Shown: piece after piece, positions 9,584 to 18,237 of the stretch
How positions within the stretch are numbered: position 1 is the stretch's first letter
How the letters are laid out: each line of letters begins with the position of its first letter
NCBI RefSeq assembly: GCF_017565645.3
Contig: NZ_CP086136.1
Location: forward strand, 10,089,501 to 10,153,500
Source: Bradyrhizobium barranii subsp. barranii
GTDB taxonomy: Bacteria > Pseudomonadota > Alphaproteobacteria > Rhizobiales > Xanthobacteraceae
Direction: 5' to 3'
DNA length: 64,000 nt
Translations under genes and position numbers: made by a program
The notes under the pieces: generated by a model
Seen by the model: the letters and a program-made list of their open reading frames with translations, nothing else
Databases searched by the model: none
What the model was told of the DNA's origin: nothing

Positions 9584-9764
9584 TCGACACCATGGCGTGA
9601 CAATTGTCGTAACCCTAATGGCGGGGAATGATTGAACCCTTAAGGAAGGCCCCGCGGAATTACGGAGATTCGCCTCGATCCGTCGCCGACGAAATTTGGG
9701 ACGGAGGTCCGATGCAGATGGTATCGGATTGCTGTCTGATAATGAGTGGTTCGAGGGAATTACG

Positions 9765-10031
9765 ATGGGATCAAGGATACACGTGGCCGCCGCCATCGCG
9801 ATCTGCATCATGGGAGGTACGGCCCCGGCCCGCGCCGAGGTCGCGCAATGCCGGTTCATCCAGGCCAAGCCGGAGCGCGAAGCGTGCTACCAACGTCAGG
9901 AAGCCGCGCTGGCCGCCAAGCGCAAGCCGGAGCCCAGCGCGGAAAGCAAGACGCTCGAATCGATGCGCCAGATGCGGCAGGACGACGATGCCGTCTATCG
10001 CAGCATCAACAACATCTGCCGCGGCTGCTGA
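9765..10031 (+). CDS. Small secreted cysteine-containing protein
   Basis: An 88-aa protein starting at the ATG at 9765. Residues 1-24 form a signal peptide ending APARAEV. The mature 64 residues are charged, with Cys at CRFIQAK, ACYQRQ and the C-terminal CRGC, so periplasmic disulfides are plausible. I recognise no domain. It stands alone, divergent from the TRAP binding protein and 40 bp before the broken NADAR gene. Confidence 0.65.
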   Translation: MGSRIHVAAAIAICIMGGTAPARAEVAQCRFIQAKPEREACYQRQEAALAAKRKPEPSAESKTLESMRQMRQDDDAVYRSINNICRGC

Positions 10032-10071
10032 ACGGTGCAACTTGTCACCGAAGTGACGGAAGGGAACGTCG

Positions 10072-10647
10072 ATGCAAATTGAGGACGTTGGGGCCCTGAA
10101 GAGCGCAATAGACTCCGGGTGGGCTCCCGAATTTCTGCTGTTTTGGGGGCATACCCCAAAGGATCAAAGGATCGATAAGCACGTGCTCAGCCAGTGGTGG
10201 CCGGCAACGTTCTCCGTTGACGCTCGGACATACGCGACCGCCGAACACTAAATGATGGTCCGGAAGGCCGAGCTGTTCGGGGATCAAGAGACTCTCGCTG
10301 CCATTCTGTCTTCGTCCAGCCCCTCTGAGGCGAAGAGCCTTGGCCGGGCCGTGCGCGGCTTTGATGAAGAGCATTGGATTGCACATCGCTTCGAGACGGC
10401 GGTACGCGGCAATTTTGCGAAGTTCGGCCAAAACGCCGAGCTTGAAGACTGGCTGCTGGCGACGGGCGATGCGGTGCTTGTGGAGGCCAGCCCTGTCGAC
10501 AGGATTTGGGGCATCGGTCTTGCTGCCGACGACAAGCGGGCAAGAGAGCCTCACAAATGGCGCGGACTGAATCTGCTGGGTTTTGCGCTCATGAAAGTTC
10601 GCCACTTGCTGAGATCAAAACGGTTGGCGAGCCCCCCTTTCCCCTAG
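10072..10647 (+). pseudogene. NADAR-family (RibX/YbiA-like) gene with in-frame stop
   Basis: Read through one stop, this is a 191-aa NADAR protein (DUF1768), a family that hydrolyses ADP-ribosyl or riboflavin-intermediate N-glycosides. Residues 24-60 (FLLFWGH, SQWWPATFSV, YATAEH) match the N-terminal half. Codon 60 is TAA where the family has Tyr (A-E-H-Y-M-M). The frame then continues MMVRKAELFGD and the C-terminal WRGLNLLGFALMKVR block without further lesions. A single TAC/TAT to TAA change explains it. The two halves could be expressed separately, but the N-half lacks the rest of the fold. Its stop overlaps that of the convergent enoyl-CoA hydratase gene. Confidence 0.8.
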
Positions 10648-11441
10648 CCGCTACCCCAATTCGCCGCTCGCTTCTCCGCGAACGACGCCAGGCCCTCCGC
10701 CGCCTCGGCGCTCTGGCGCTTGACCGAATGCAGGCGCACGAGCCGCTTGTACGCGGCATCGTCCACGGCCATCCCGCCGAACGAGCTCTCCAGCGCGAGC
10801 CGCTTGGTCTCGGCCATCGCCTCCGGTCCGTTGGCAAGGAGCTGCTCGACCACCTTGGCGCCGGCGGCTTCGAGGTCGGCGAGCGGGACGACCTCGTGGA
10901 CGAGGCCGATGCGACGGGCGTCTTCGGCACCGAAACGTTCGCCGGTCAGCGCGTAACGGCGGACTTGCCGTACACTAATGGCATCGCAAAGCTGCGGGAT
11001 GATGATCGCGGCGGTCAGGCCCCAGCGCACCTCCGTGATCGAGAACAGCGCATTGTCCGCCGCGATCACGACATCGCAGGCGGCAATCACGCCGGTGCCG
11101 CCGCCAAAACAGCCGCCCTGCACCAGCGCGACCGTCGGGATTGGCAAGGTATTGAGCCGCTGCACGGCCTCGAAGGTCGCCCGCGACGCCGCCTCGTTCG
11201 CCTCAGGCGATTGCGGCCGCACGCCGTTGATCCATTTGAGGTCGGCGCCGGCCTGGAAATGCTTGCCGTTGCCCCGGAGCACGACGACGCGAAGGTTGGA
11301 CTTCCCGCCGAGATCGTCCATGGCTGCGAGCACGCCTGCGATCAATGCGCCGTCATAGGCATTGTTCACTTCAGGCCGGTTCAACGTGACGGTCGCAACC
11401 CCACGCTCATCGAGGGTCCACAGGACGGGGTTGGCAGTCAT
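10644..11441 (-). CDS. Enoyl-CoA hydratase/isomerase family protein
   Basis: A 265-aa crotonase-fold enzyme. The start at 11441 is set by GGAGGATCGCC just upstream. Typical motifs are VTLNRPEVNNAYDG, the oxyanion-hole region HFQAGADLKWI, and IPTVALVQGGCFGGGTGVIAACDVVIAADNALF. Position in the family suggests a methylglutaconyl- or enoyl-CoA hydratase of fatty-acid or amino-acid catabolism. The exact acyl-CoA is not determinable. It is monocistronic as far as visible. Confidence 0.88.
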   Translation of the reverse strand: MTANPVLWTLDERGVATVTLNRPEVNNAYDGALIAGVLAAMDDLGGKSNLRVVVLRGNGKHFQAGADLKWINGVRPQSPEANEAASRATFEAVQRLNTLPIPTVALVQGGCFGGGTGVIAACDVVIAADNALFSITEVRWGLTAAIIIPQLCDAISVRQVRRYALTGERFGAEDARRIGLVHEVVPLADLEAAGAKVVEQLLANGPEAMAETKRLALESSFGGMAVDDAAYKRLVRLHSVKRQSAEAAEGLASFAEKRAANWGSG

Positions 11442-11600
11442 CGGCGATCCTCCGGGCATCTTGTTTGCCGCCCACTATGGCTGAGGCAACTCATCCCGAT
11501 CCATATCTTTCCGGCGTAGGGCGGCCGCGTCCATCGCATGGCGGCTTGTGTCATGCTGCTGCCGGGCGACATCACGGGATCAGGGACGGGACATCACACC

Positions 11601-12575
11601 ATGCGCATCTGCATTTTCGGCGCGGGCGCCGTCGGCAGCCATATCGCGGTCAGGCTGGCCCGCGCCGGCCATGAGGTCTCGTGCGTGATGCGCGGCGCCC
11701 ATCTGGAGGCGGTCCGCGCCAATGGCCTGAAGCTGCGCGTCGGCGATTCCGAGGTCACCGCCAAGGTGAGCGCCTCCGGCGATGCGGCCCAGCTCGGCCC
11801 GCAGGACGTCGTGATCAGCACGCTCAAGGCGACCGCGCTGACGGGGCTGGTCGCCAGCATAAAACCGCTGCTCCATGACGACACCGCGATCGTCTTTGCG
11901 CAGAACGGTATTCCCTGGTGGTACGGCATCGGCCTGCCGCCGCGGCATCCGACGCCGCCCGACATTTCCTTCCTCGACCCCGGCGGGCGCTTGCGCGCAT
12001 GCATTCCGAAAGAGCGGATCGTCGGCGGCGTCGTCTTCTCCTCCAACGAGGTGATCGCGCCCGGTGTGGTGCAGAACCTGACGCCGGACCGCAACCGCCT
12101 GCTGATCGGCGAATGCGACGACCGCAATTGCGAGCGCATCACCAGGCTTCGCGGCGTTCTCAACGACGCACGGCTGGAATCGCCGCCGGTGGCGGAGATC
12201 CGCGAGGCGATCTGGTCAAAGCTCCTGACCAACATGTCACTGTCGGTGCTGTGCCTGCTCACCGGCCAGACCGCGCGCGGCGTGCGCGACGACCCCGCCT
12301 TTGCCGAGGTCATTCCGCGCATGCTGAACGAGGCCAACGACATCGCGCAGCACTTCATCCCCGAGGTCAAGCGCGTGACGCGCAGCGGCCCCGCCCCCAA
12401 CCACAAGCCGTCGCTGCTCCAGGATTACGAGCTTGGCCGCGCCATGGAGATCGACGTGCTGGTGAAGGCGCCCGCCGCCTTCGCCCGCACCGCCGGCCTG
12501 TCGACGCCGACGCTCGACCTGATCGCCGCGCTCGCGATCCAGAAGGCGCGCGACAAAGGGCTTTATTCCGCTTGA
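11601..12575 (+). CDS. 2-dehydropantoate 2-reductase family protein
   Basis: A 324-aa ketopantoate reductase-like (PanE/ApbA) protein. The N-terminus MRICIFGAGAVGSHIAVRLARAGHEV is a GxGxxG NADPH-binding Rossmann fold. The C-terminal helical domain contains NHKPSLLQDYELGRAMEIDVL, the family substrate-binding block. True PanE makes pantoate for CoA synthesis. Bradyrhizobium carries several paralogues, so this may be a hydroxyacid dehydrogenase of other specificity. The ATG at 11601 is chosen because the dinucleotide fold begins there. Confidence 0.85.
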   Translation: MRICIFGAGAVGSHIAVRLARAGHEVSCVMRGAHLEAVRANGLKLRVGDSEVTAKVSASGDAAQLGPQDVVISTLKATALTGLVASIKPLLHDDTAIVFAQNGIPWWYGIGLPPRHPTPPDISFLDPGGRLRACIPKERIVGGVVFSSNEVIAPGVVQNLTPDRNRLLIGECDDRNCERITRLRGVLNDARLESPPVAEIREAIWSKLLTNMSLSVLCLLTGQTARGVRDDPAFAEVIPRMLNEANDIAQHFIPEVKRVTRSGPAPNHKPSLLQDYELGRAMEIDVLVKAPAAFARTAGLSTPTLDLIAALAIQKARDKGLYSA

Positions 12576-12578
12576 GCC

Positions 12579-13256
12579 TTAAGCGAGCTCATCGATCCAG
12601 GCCGTGAGCGTGTCGAGCACCTCTGCAAGCGCCTCTTCATTGGTCCGGCCGGACTTCTTCAGCACCGCGAAGGAATGATCGCCGCCGGCGACCTCGTGCA
12701 GCGTCGCCTTCGGGCCGAGCTGCGCAATCACGGGCTTGAGGAGGCCGAGATCGGCAAGCCCGTCGCGCGTGCCTTGCAGGAACAGCATCGGGATCTCGAC
12801 ATGGGCCAGGTGCTCGGCGCGCTCCGTCGACGGCTTCTTGTCGGCGTGCAGGGGAAAGCCGAGGAAGGCGAGCCCTTTGACGTCAGGCAGCGGCGCCTTG
12901 GACTGCGCCTGCGAGGTCATGCGCCCGCCGAAGGATTTTCCGCCGGCGACAAGCTTCAGACCGGGGCAGAGCCGCGCTGCGTCCGCGACTGCCGCGCGGA
13001 TGGTGGCGTGGGCGACCGCCGGCTGGTCAGGACGGCCCTGCTTGTTTTCCATGTAGGGAAAATTGAAGCGGAACGTCGCGATGCCACGATCGGCGAGCCC
13101 CTCCGCAATCTTGTCCATCGATGCATGCCGCATCCCTGCACCGGCGCCGTGCGCAAGGACGTAGCAGGCGCGCGCATTGGCCGGCTGCACCAGGATCGCG
13201 GAGACCGTGCCGATGCGCTCGATGTCGAGCTTGAGCTCTTGAGTTTTGGTCGCCAC
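12579..13256 (-). CDS. Alpha/beta hydrolase, KANL3/Tex30-like
   Basis: A 225-aa alpha/beta hydrolase. Family signals are YVLAHGAGAGMRHASMDKIAEGL, FRFNFPYMENKQGRPD, the nucleophile elbow GGKSFGGRM (Ser about residue 108), FLQGTRDGLAD (acid) and GGDHSFAVLKKSG (His). The substrate is unknown. It is convergent with the reductase gene, 3 bp apart, and divergent from the acyl-CoA dehydrogenase gene. Confidence 0.85.
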   Translation of the reverse strand: MATKTQELKLDIERIGTVSAILVQPANARACYVLAHGAGAGMRHASMDKIAEGLADRGIATFRFNFPYMENKQGRPDQPAVAHATIRAAVADAARLCPGLKLVAGGKSFGGRMTSQAQSKAPLPDVKGLAFLGFPLHADKKPSTERAEHLAHVEIPMLFLQGTRDGLADLGLLKPVIAQLGPKATLHEVAGGDHSFAVLKKSGRTNEEALAEVLDTLTAWIDELA

Positions 13257-13383
13257 AATCAGCCATCCCGACAGACGCGTTTTCCGGCCGCCTTGGTAGC
13301 GTCACCGGCGCAGCGTGAAAACACAATAATTGCCGCCGCCGACCAGCCTACCAAGCCGGAAAGCCGCATTGACCGAGGTGACC

Positions 13384-14529
13384 ATGTCCTACCGCTCCTC
13401 CTGGATGACCGGAGAGCTCGAAATCTTCCGCGACCAGTTCCGGAAATATCTGGCCAAGGATCTGGCACCGCATGCCGAGAAATGGCGCGAGCAGAAGATG
13501 GTCGACCGCTTCGCCTGGCGCGGGCTCGGCGAGATGGGCGCCCTGCTGGCCAGCGTGCCGGAGGAATATGGCGGCCTCGGCGCCACCTTCGCCTATGACG
13601 CCGCCGTGCTCGACGACCTCGAGAGCACGGTGCCGGAGCTTACGACCGGCGTCTCCGTGCACAGTGCCATCGTCGCGCACTACATCCTCAATTATGGCTC
13701 GGAGGAGCAGAGGAAGCGCTGGCTGCCGAAGATGGCTTCCGGCGAGATGGTCGGTGCCATCGCCATGACCGAGCCCGGCACCGGCTCGGACCTGCAGGCC
13801 GTCAAGACCACCGCGAAAAAACAGGGCAATTCCTACGTCATCAACGGGCAGAAGACTTTTATTACCAACGGCCAGGCTGCCGATCTCGTCGTCGTCGTGG
13901 CACGCACGGGTGAAGCAGGTGCAAAAGGCATTTCGCTGATCGTGGTCGAGACCGCGGGCGCCGACGGTTACAAGCGCGGGCGCAACCTCGACAAGATCGG
14001 CCTGCACGCCTCCGACACGTCAGAGCTGTTCTTCGACAACGTCACGGTGCCGCCGGAAAACCTGCTCGGCAAGGAGGAGGGCCAGGGCTTCGTACAGCTG
14101 ATGCAGCAATTGCCGCAGGAGCGCCTCGCGCTTGCGGTTGGCGCGGTCGCCTCGATGGAGCGCGCGGTCAAGCTCACCACCGAATACACCAAGGAACGGA
14201 AGGCGTTCGGCAAGCCGCTGATGGATTTCCAGAACACCGCCTTCACGCTCGCCGAGCGCAAGACCGAAGCGATGATCGCGCGCGTCTTCGTCGACTGGTG
14301 CATCGAGCGCCTCGTCGCCGGGGATCTCGACACCGTCACGGCGTCGATGGCGAAATACTGGTGCTCGGACAAGCAGGTCCAGACCGCCGACGAATGCCTC
14401 CAGCTGTTCGGCGGCTACGGCTACATGCAGGAATATCCGATCTCGCGCATCTTCATCGATTCCCGCATCCAGAAGATCTATGGCGGCACCAACGAGATCA
14501 TGAAGCTGCTGATCGCGAGGTCGCTGTAG
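13384..14529 (+). CDS. Acyl-CoA dehydrogenase, long-chain/isovaleryl-like
   Basis: A 381-aa FAD acyl-CoA dehydrogenase. GAGGTGACC upstream sets the ATG at 13384. Signatures are AMTEPGTGSDLQAV and, at the C-terminus, QLFGGYGYMQEYPISRIFIDSRIQKIYGGTNEIMK. The IYGGT form lacks the Glu of the medium-chain IYEGT motif. That pattern fits the long-chain/isovaleryl group, where the catalytic Glu sits elsewhere. It introduces the alpha-beta double bond in acyl-CoA oxidation. No electron-transfer flavoprotein genes are adjacent. Confidence 0.9.
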   Translation: MSYRSSWMTGELEIFRDQFRKYLAKDLAPHAEKWREQKMVDRFAWRGLGEMGALLASVPEEYGGLGATFAYDAAVLDDLESTVPELTTGVSVHSAIVAHYILNYGSEEQRKRWLPKMASGEMVGAIAMTEPGTGSDLQAVKTTAKKQGNSYVINGQKTFITNGQAADLVVVVARTGEAGAKGISLIVVETAGADGYKRGRNLDKIGLHASDTSELFFDNVTVPPENLLGKEEGQGFVQLMQQLPQERLALAVGAVASMERAVKLTTEYTKERKAFGKPLMDFQNTAFTLAERKTEAMIARVFVDWCIERLVAGDLDTVTASMAKYWCSDKQVQTADECLQLFGGYGYMQEYPISRIFIDSRIQKIYGGTNEIMKLLIARSL

Positions 14530-14535
14530 CTCTGT

Positions 14536-15510
14536 TCATCGCGCACGCCAATCGCGTGGGCGGCAGCCGAAGCGCTGCTTGAAGCGCCGCGCGAAGTGGG
14601 AGAGATCGGAGAAGCCCCAGTCGAACGCGATGGCGCCGATCGCGCGGCCGCCCGATGCCGGATCCTTCAGATCGGCCGCCGCGCCCACGAGGCGGCGATC
14701 GATCACGTAGTCCGAAAATGTCGTGCCGGAGCGTTCGAACAGCTTGTGGACATAGCGCTCGCTGATGCCGACGGAGCCGGCGACCGCCGCGACCGTCAAC
14801 CCAGGCTCGCGCAGCCGCTCGTGAATGGCGCGGCGCAGCGCCAGCACGGTCGCGTCTGCAAAGCTTGCGGCTTCCGCCGTCTGCGCCCGCGAGCGGCGCG
14901 ACAGGCTGAGCGCAACGAGATCGAGCAGCACGTCGAACAGCCGAATGCTGTCCTCTTCCGCCATCCGCAATGCGCCGGCATTCAGCGATCGTGCGGTCTC
15001 GACGATGAGGTGACCGACATGGGGATCGTCGGAGACGCGCTCGGCCCTGAAATCGAACGACGGCGGCAGCCGGTCGCGTAAGGCGCGCGACGGCACCCAG
15101 AACGAAGCGACCTCCAGTGTCGGACCGCGATCGTGCAGCAGCGTCACCACGCGGTCGCTGTCGACGATGCCGACCTGGCCGCGCGACAGGCTGACCTCGC
15201 TGTCGCCCTGGAGCATGCGGCAGCGCCCGGCGAGCTTGAAGTTGAGATAGAAGCAGCTCTCGCGCGATGCCGCGATATCGGCACGCGAGCGATTGACGGT
15301 ATGCTCGGGAAACATCACCCGGTTGATTGCGCCGGCGCCGAGCCCGATCGTCTCCACCTTGGCCGGGAAGCGCGACGTCGTGGCCGATTCCGGCGTCAGG
15401 TTCATGAATGCCTGGCAGATCGCCTCGCGGTAATAGGAAAACTGCTCGTCCGGCCGGGTCACTGCGGTGTTCCAGACGACGTGCCGCGGCCGGCTTGTGA
15501 CCTGCTCCAT
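14536..15510 (-). CDS. AraC-family transcriptional regulator
   Basis: A 324-aa regulator with an AraC-binding-like N-terminal domain (about residues 20-190) and a C-terminal double HTH (LRRAIHERLREPGLTVAAVAGSVGISERYVHKLFERSG ... IGAIAFDWGFSDLSHFARRFKQRFG). GGAG upstream supports the ATG at 15510 over the longer open frame to 15633. It is divergent from an alpha/beta hydrolase gene, which it may control. Confidence 0.88.
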   Translation of the reverse strand: MEQVTSRPRHVVWNTAVTRPDEQFSYYREAICQAFMNLTPESATTSRFPAKVETIGLGAGAINRVMFPEHTVNRSRADIAASRESCFYLNFKLAGRCRMLQGDSEVSLSRGQVGIVDSDRVVTLLHDRGPTLEVASFWVPSRALRDRLPPSFDFRAERVSDDPHVGHLIVETARSLNAGALRMAEEDSIRLFDVLLDLVALSLSRRSRAQTAEAASFADATVLALRRAIHERLREPGLTVAAVAGSVGISERYVHKLFERSGTTFSDYVIDRRLVGAAADLKDPASGGRAIGAIAFDWGFSDLSHFARRFKQRFGCRPRDWRAR

Positions 15511-15666
15511 CAGTTCGCTCCGAGACCAATCCGGTTCAGCGCCAGCCAAGCGGAAAATGGCCGGCCGGTTCACACTTCGCACAACAAGAATTGTCCGCCG
15601 CGCCTCGCGAGCGCCGCAAAGGACCCACGTCATGCCGATCTAACCACACTCGGGAGCAGCTACAAC

Positions 15667-16392
15667 ATGTCGACCTACGTTCTCGTCCATGGCGCCTGGC
15701 ACACCGGTGCCGAGTTCGAACCCGTCGCGGCCCCGATCCGCGCCGCCGGCCACAAGGTCTATACGCCGACAATCAAGGGCAATCGCCCCGGCGATGCCAA
15801 GACGACCGGGCTGAAGGACGCGATCCAGTCGATCGCCGACTATCTCGCCGAAAACAATCTGAAGGACATCGTCCTGCTCGGCCATTCCTATGGCGGCATG
15901 ATCATCACCGGCGTCGCCGACCTCGCGCCCGAGCGCATTCGCCGCCTGGTGTATTGGAATGCCTTCGTGCCCAACAACGGCGAATGCCTCAACGACATGG
16001 TGCCGCCGCACTTTATCGGGCTGTTCGAAGCGATCGCGGCCGAACGCGGCGACAGCTCCGTGGTGTTGCCCTTCCCGATCTGGCGCGAAGCCTTCATCAA
16101 CGATGCCGATCTCGAGACCGCGCAGCGCGCCTATGACGTGCTCAATCCGCATCCGTTCGCGACTTTCACCGACAAGATCGCGCTCAAGACCAATCCGGCG
16201 GAGATGCCGCTGGCAAAGTCCTATATCAACTGCACCGAGGACGTCGCGATGCCGCACAGCCATCCCTGGCATCCGCGGCTCTCGGAGAAGCTCGGCCTGT
16301 TCCGTCTGGTGCAGGTGCCGGGAAGCCACGAGCTCTGCTTCTCCGATCCGGCGCGGCTGGCCAAGGCGATCATGGAGGCGGGGCGCGACTGA
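15667..16392 (+). CDS. Alpha/beta hydrolase, EstC/hydroxynitrile lyase-like
   Basis: A 241-aa alpha/beta hydrolase. MSTYVLVHGAWHTGAEFEPV carries the HGAWH oxyanion-hole motif and LLGHSYGGMIITG the nucleophile Ser (about residue 82). The C-terminal PGSHELCFSDP supplies the His. Relatives include plant hydroxynitrile lyases and the EstC/pyrethroid esterase group. GGGAGC lies upstream of the ATG. Divergent transcription from an AraC gene suggests inducible use of an ester or lactone substrate. Confidence 0.85.
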   Translation: MSTYVLVHGAWHTGAEFEPVAAPIRAAGHKVYTPTIKGNRPGDAKTTGLKDAIQSIADYLAENNLKDIVLLGHSYGGMIITGVADLAPERIRRLVYWNAFVPNNGECLNDMVPPHFIGLFEAIAAERGDSSVVLPFPIWREAFINDADLETAQRAYDVLNPHPFATFTDKIALKTNPAEMPLAKSYINCTEDVAMPHSHPWHPRLSEKLGLFRLVQVPGSHELCFSDPARLAKAIMEAGRD

Positions 16393-16590
16393 GCTGCGTC
16401 CGTCAAGAGCGCGACGACTTTCGACGATTGCTCCTACCGCCGGCTTCGGCGGCACAGCCCTTGCTTGTCCGCTGACGAATCCAGATCGGTAGAAGCAACC
16501 CCTGCTTGTCACGTGTGGCTCCCCGCCATACGCTGCCCGTGTTCGGCAACCGCCATCTGGTTTTGTTTTGCGTCAAGTCAGGAGAAGCGA

Positions 16591-18201
16591 ATGGTTCACG
16601 TCTCGCGACGGAAACTGCTTCAGCTTGCGGCTGTTGCGCCATCGGCACTTCCTCTGGCCTGGACGTCGGTTGTATCTGCCGCGACCGGAAAGAAGACCCT
16701 GAGCGCGGTGATGCAATCGGACCTTCGCGTCACCGACCCTGGCTTCACGACAGCCATCATCACCCGCGACCATGGCTACATGGTCTACGATACGCTGCTC
16801 GGCATCGATTCCAGCTTCAAGGTGCAGCCGCAGATGGCCGACTGGACGGTGTCCGCGGACAAGCTGACCTACACTTTCACCTTGCGCGACGGCCTGAAGT
16901 GGCATGACGGCGCACCGGTGACGGCGGAGGATTGCGTGGCCTCGCTGAAGCGCTGGGGTACGAGCGTCGACGGCATGGCGCGCAAGCTGATGGACTTCAC
17001 GGCCGGTATCGAAGCCGCGGACACCAAAACAATCGTCTTCAAGCTGAAGGAGCCCTATGGCCTGGTGCTGGAGACGATCGCCAAGCCATCGTCGGTCTGC
17101 GCCTTCATGATGCCCAAGCGGCTTGCGGAGACCCCGATCACCAAGCAGATTCCCGAGCAGATCGGCTCCGGCCCGTTCAGATTCGTCGCGGCCGAATTCC
17201 AGCCCGGCGTAAAAGCCGTCTACGAAAAGAACACCGACTATGTGCCGCGCAAGGAGCCGGCCGAATGGACCTCGGGCGGCAAGGTGGCCAAGGTCGACCG
17301 GGTCGAGTGGATCACGATGCCGGACGCGCAGACCGCGCTCAACGCGCTGCAGTCAGGCGATATCGATTTCGTCGAGACGCCGCCGTTCGACATGCTGCCC
17401 GCGCTCGAGTCCAATCCGGACATCAACGTATCCATCCTGAACAAGTTCGGCTTCCAGTCGTTCGGCCGGATGAATTTTCTGCATCCGCCATTCGACAATG
17501 TGAAGATCCGCCGCGCCGCGATGCTGGCGATCAACCAGAAGGACGTGCTCGACGCGCAAATTGGCAATCCCAAATACTACAAGCTGTGCGGCGCGTTCTT
17601 CATCTGCGATACGCCGCTGGCGAGCGACGCCGGCGGCAAGACCCTGATCAAGGGCAACGGCATGGCGGACGCCAGGAAGGCGTTGGCCGAGGCCGGTTAT
17701 GACGGCACGCCCGTGGTGATCCTGGCGCCGACCGATCAGATCCTGCTGAAGGCGCAGCCGGTCGTGGTCGCACAGCTGTTGCGCGACGCCGGCTTCAAGG
17801 TCGATCTGCAGGCCATGGACTGGCAGACCGTGGTCACCCGCCGGGCAATCCAGAAGCCGCCGAAGGAAGGTGGCTGGAACATGTTCTTTACCTACCAGGG
17901 CGCCGCCGACTCATTGAACCCGCTGGTCAACGTCCCGATGGTCGGCAAGGGCACGAGTGGCGGCTGGTACGGCTGGTCCGAGGACCCCAAGCTCGAGGAG
18001 TTGCGCGATTCCTTTGCCCGCGCGACCTCGCCCGAGGAGCGCAAGAAGATCGCGCTTGAGGTGCAGAAGGAAGCCTACGACCAGGTGATCTACGTCCCGC
18101 TCGGCCAGTTCCAGGCGCCGAGCGCCTGGCGCAAATCGCTCACCGGCGTGATCGACGGCCCGGCGACGCCGATGTTCTGGAATGTGGACAAGAACGAGTA
18201 G
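16591..18201 (+). CDS. ABC transporter substrate-binding protein, SBP_bac_5 family
   Basis: A 536-aa periplasmic binding protein of the DppA/OppA type. AGGAGAAGCGA precedes the ATG at 16591. The N-terminus SRRKLLQLAAVAPSALPLAWTSVVSA has a twin-arginine motif, so Tat export is likely. Family blocks include YTFTLRDGLKWHDGAPVTAEDCVASLKRW and VKIRRAAMLAINQKDVL. No permease or ATPase genes adjoin it. It converges on an amidohydrolase gene whose substrate may be related. Confidence 0.9.
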   Translation: MVHVSRRKLLQLAAVAPSALPLAWTSVVSAATGKKTLSAVMQSDLRVTDPGFTTAIITRDHGYMVYDTLLGIDSSFKVQPQMADWTVSADKLTYTFTLRDGLKWHDGAPVTAEDCVASLKRWGTSVDGMARKLMDFTAGIEAADTKTIVFKLKEPYGLVLETIAKPSSVCAFMMPKRLAETPITKQIPEQIGSGPFRFVAAEFQPGVKAVYEKNTDYVPRKEPAEWTSGGKVAKVDRVEWITMPDAQTALNALQSGDIDFVETPPFDMLPALESNPDINVSILNKFGFQSFGRMNFLHPPFDNVKIRRAAMLAINQKDVLDAQIGNPKYYKLCGAFFICDTPLASDAGGKTLIKGNGMADARKALAEAGYDGTPVVILAPTDQILLKAQPVVVAQLLRDAGFKVDLQAMDWQTVVTRRAIQKPPKEGGWNMFFTYQGAADSLNPLVNVPMVGKGTSGGWYGWSEDPKLEELRDSFARATSPEERKKIALEVQKEAYDQVIYVPLGQFQAPSAWRKSLTGVIDGPATPMFWNVDKNE

Positions 18202-18202
18202 C

Positions 18203-18231
18203 TTCCTCTCCCCGTTCTCACGGGAAGAGGC
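18203..18231. terminator. Bidirectional hairpin between convergent genes
   Basis: CCTCT-C-CCCGT / ACGGG-A-AGAGG around 18206-18231 forms an 11-bp stem with one mismatch and a TCTC loop. It fills the 36-bp gap between the binding protein and the convergent amidohydrolase. There is no long U-tract. Confidence 0.5.
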
Positions 18232-18237
18232 AAAGCC

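Noticed and set aside
9584..9868. N-terminal extension of the DctP frame
   Set aside because: The extension is not signal-like. The ATG at 9583 starts a typical Sec signal peptide.
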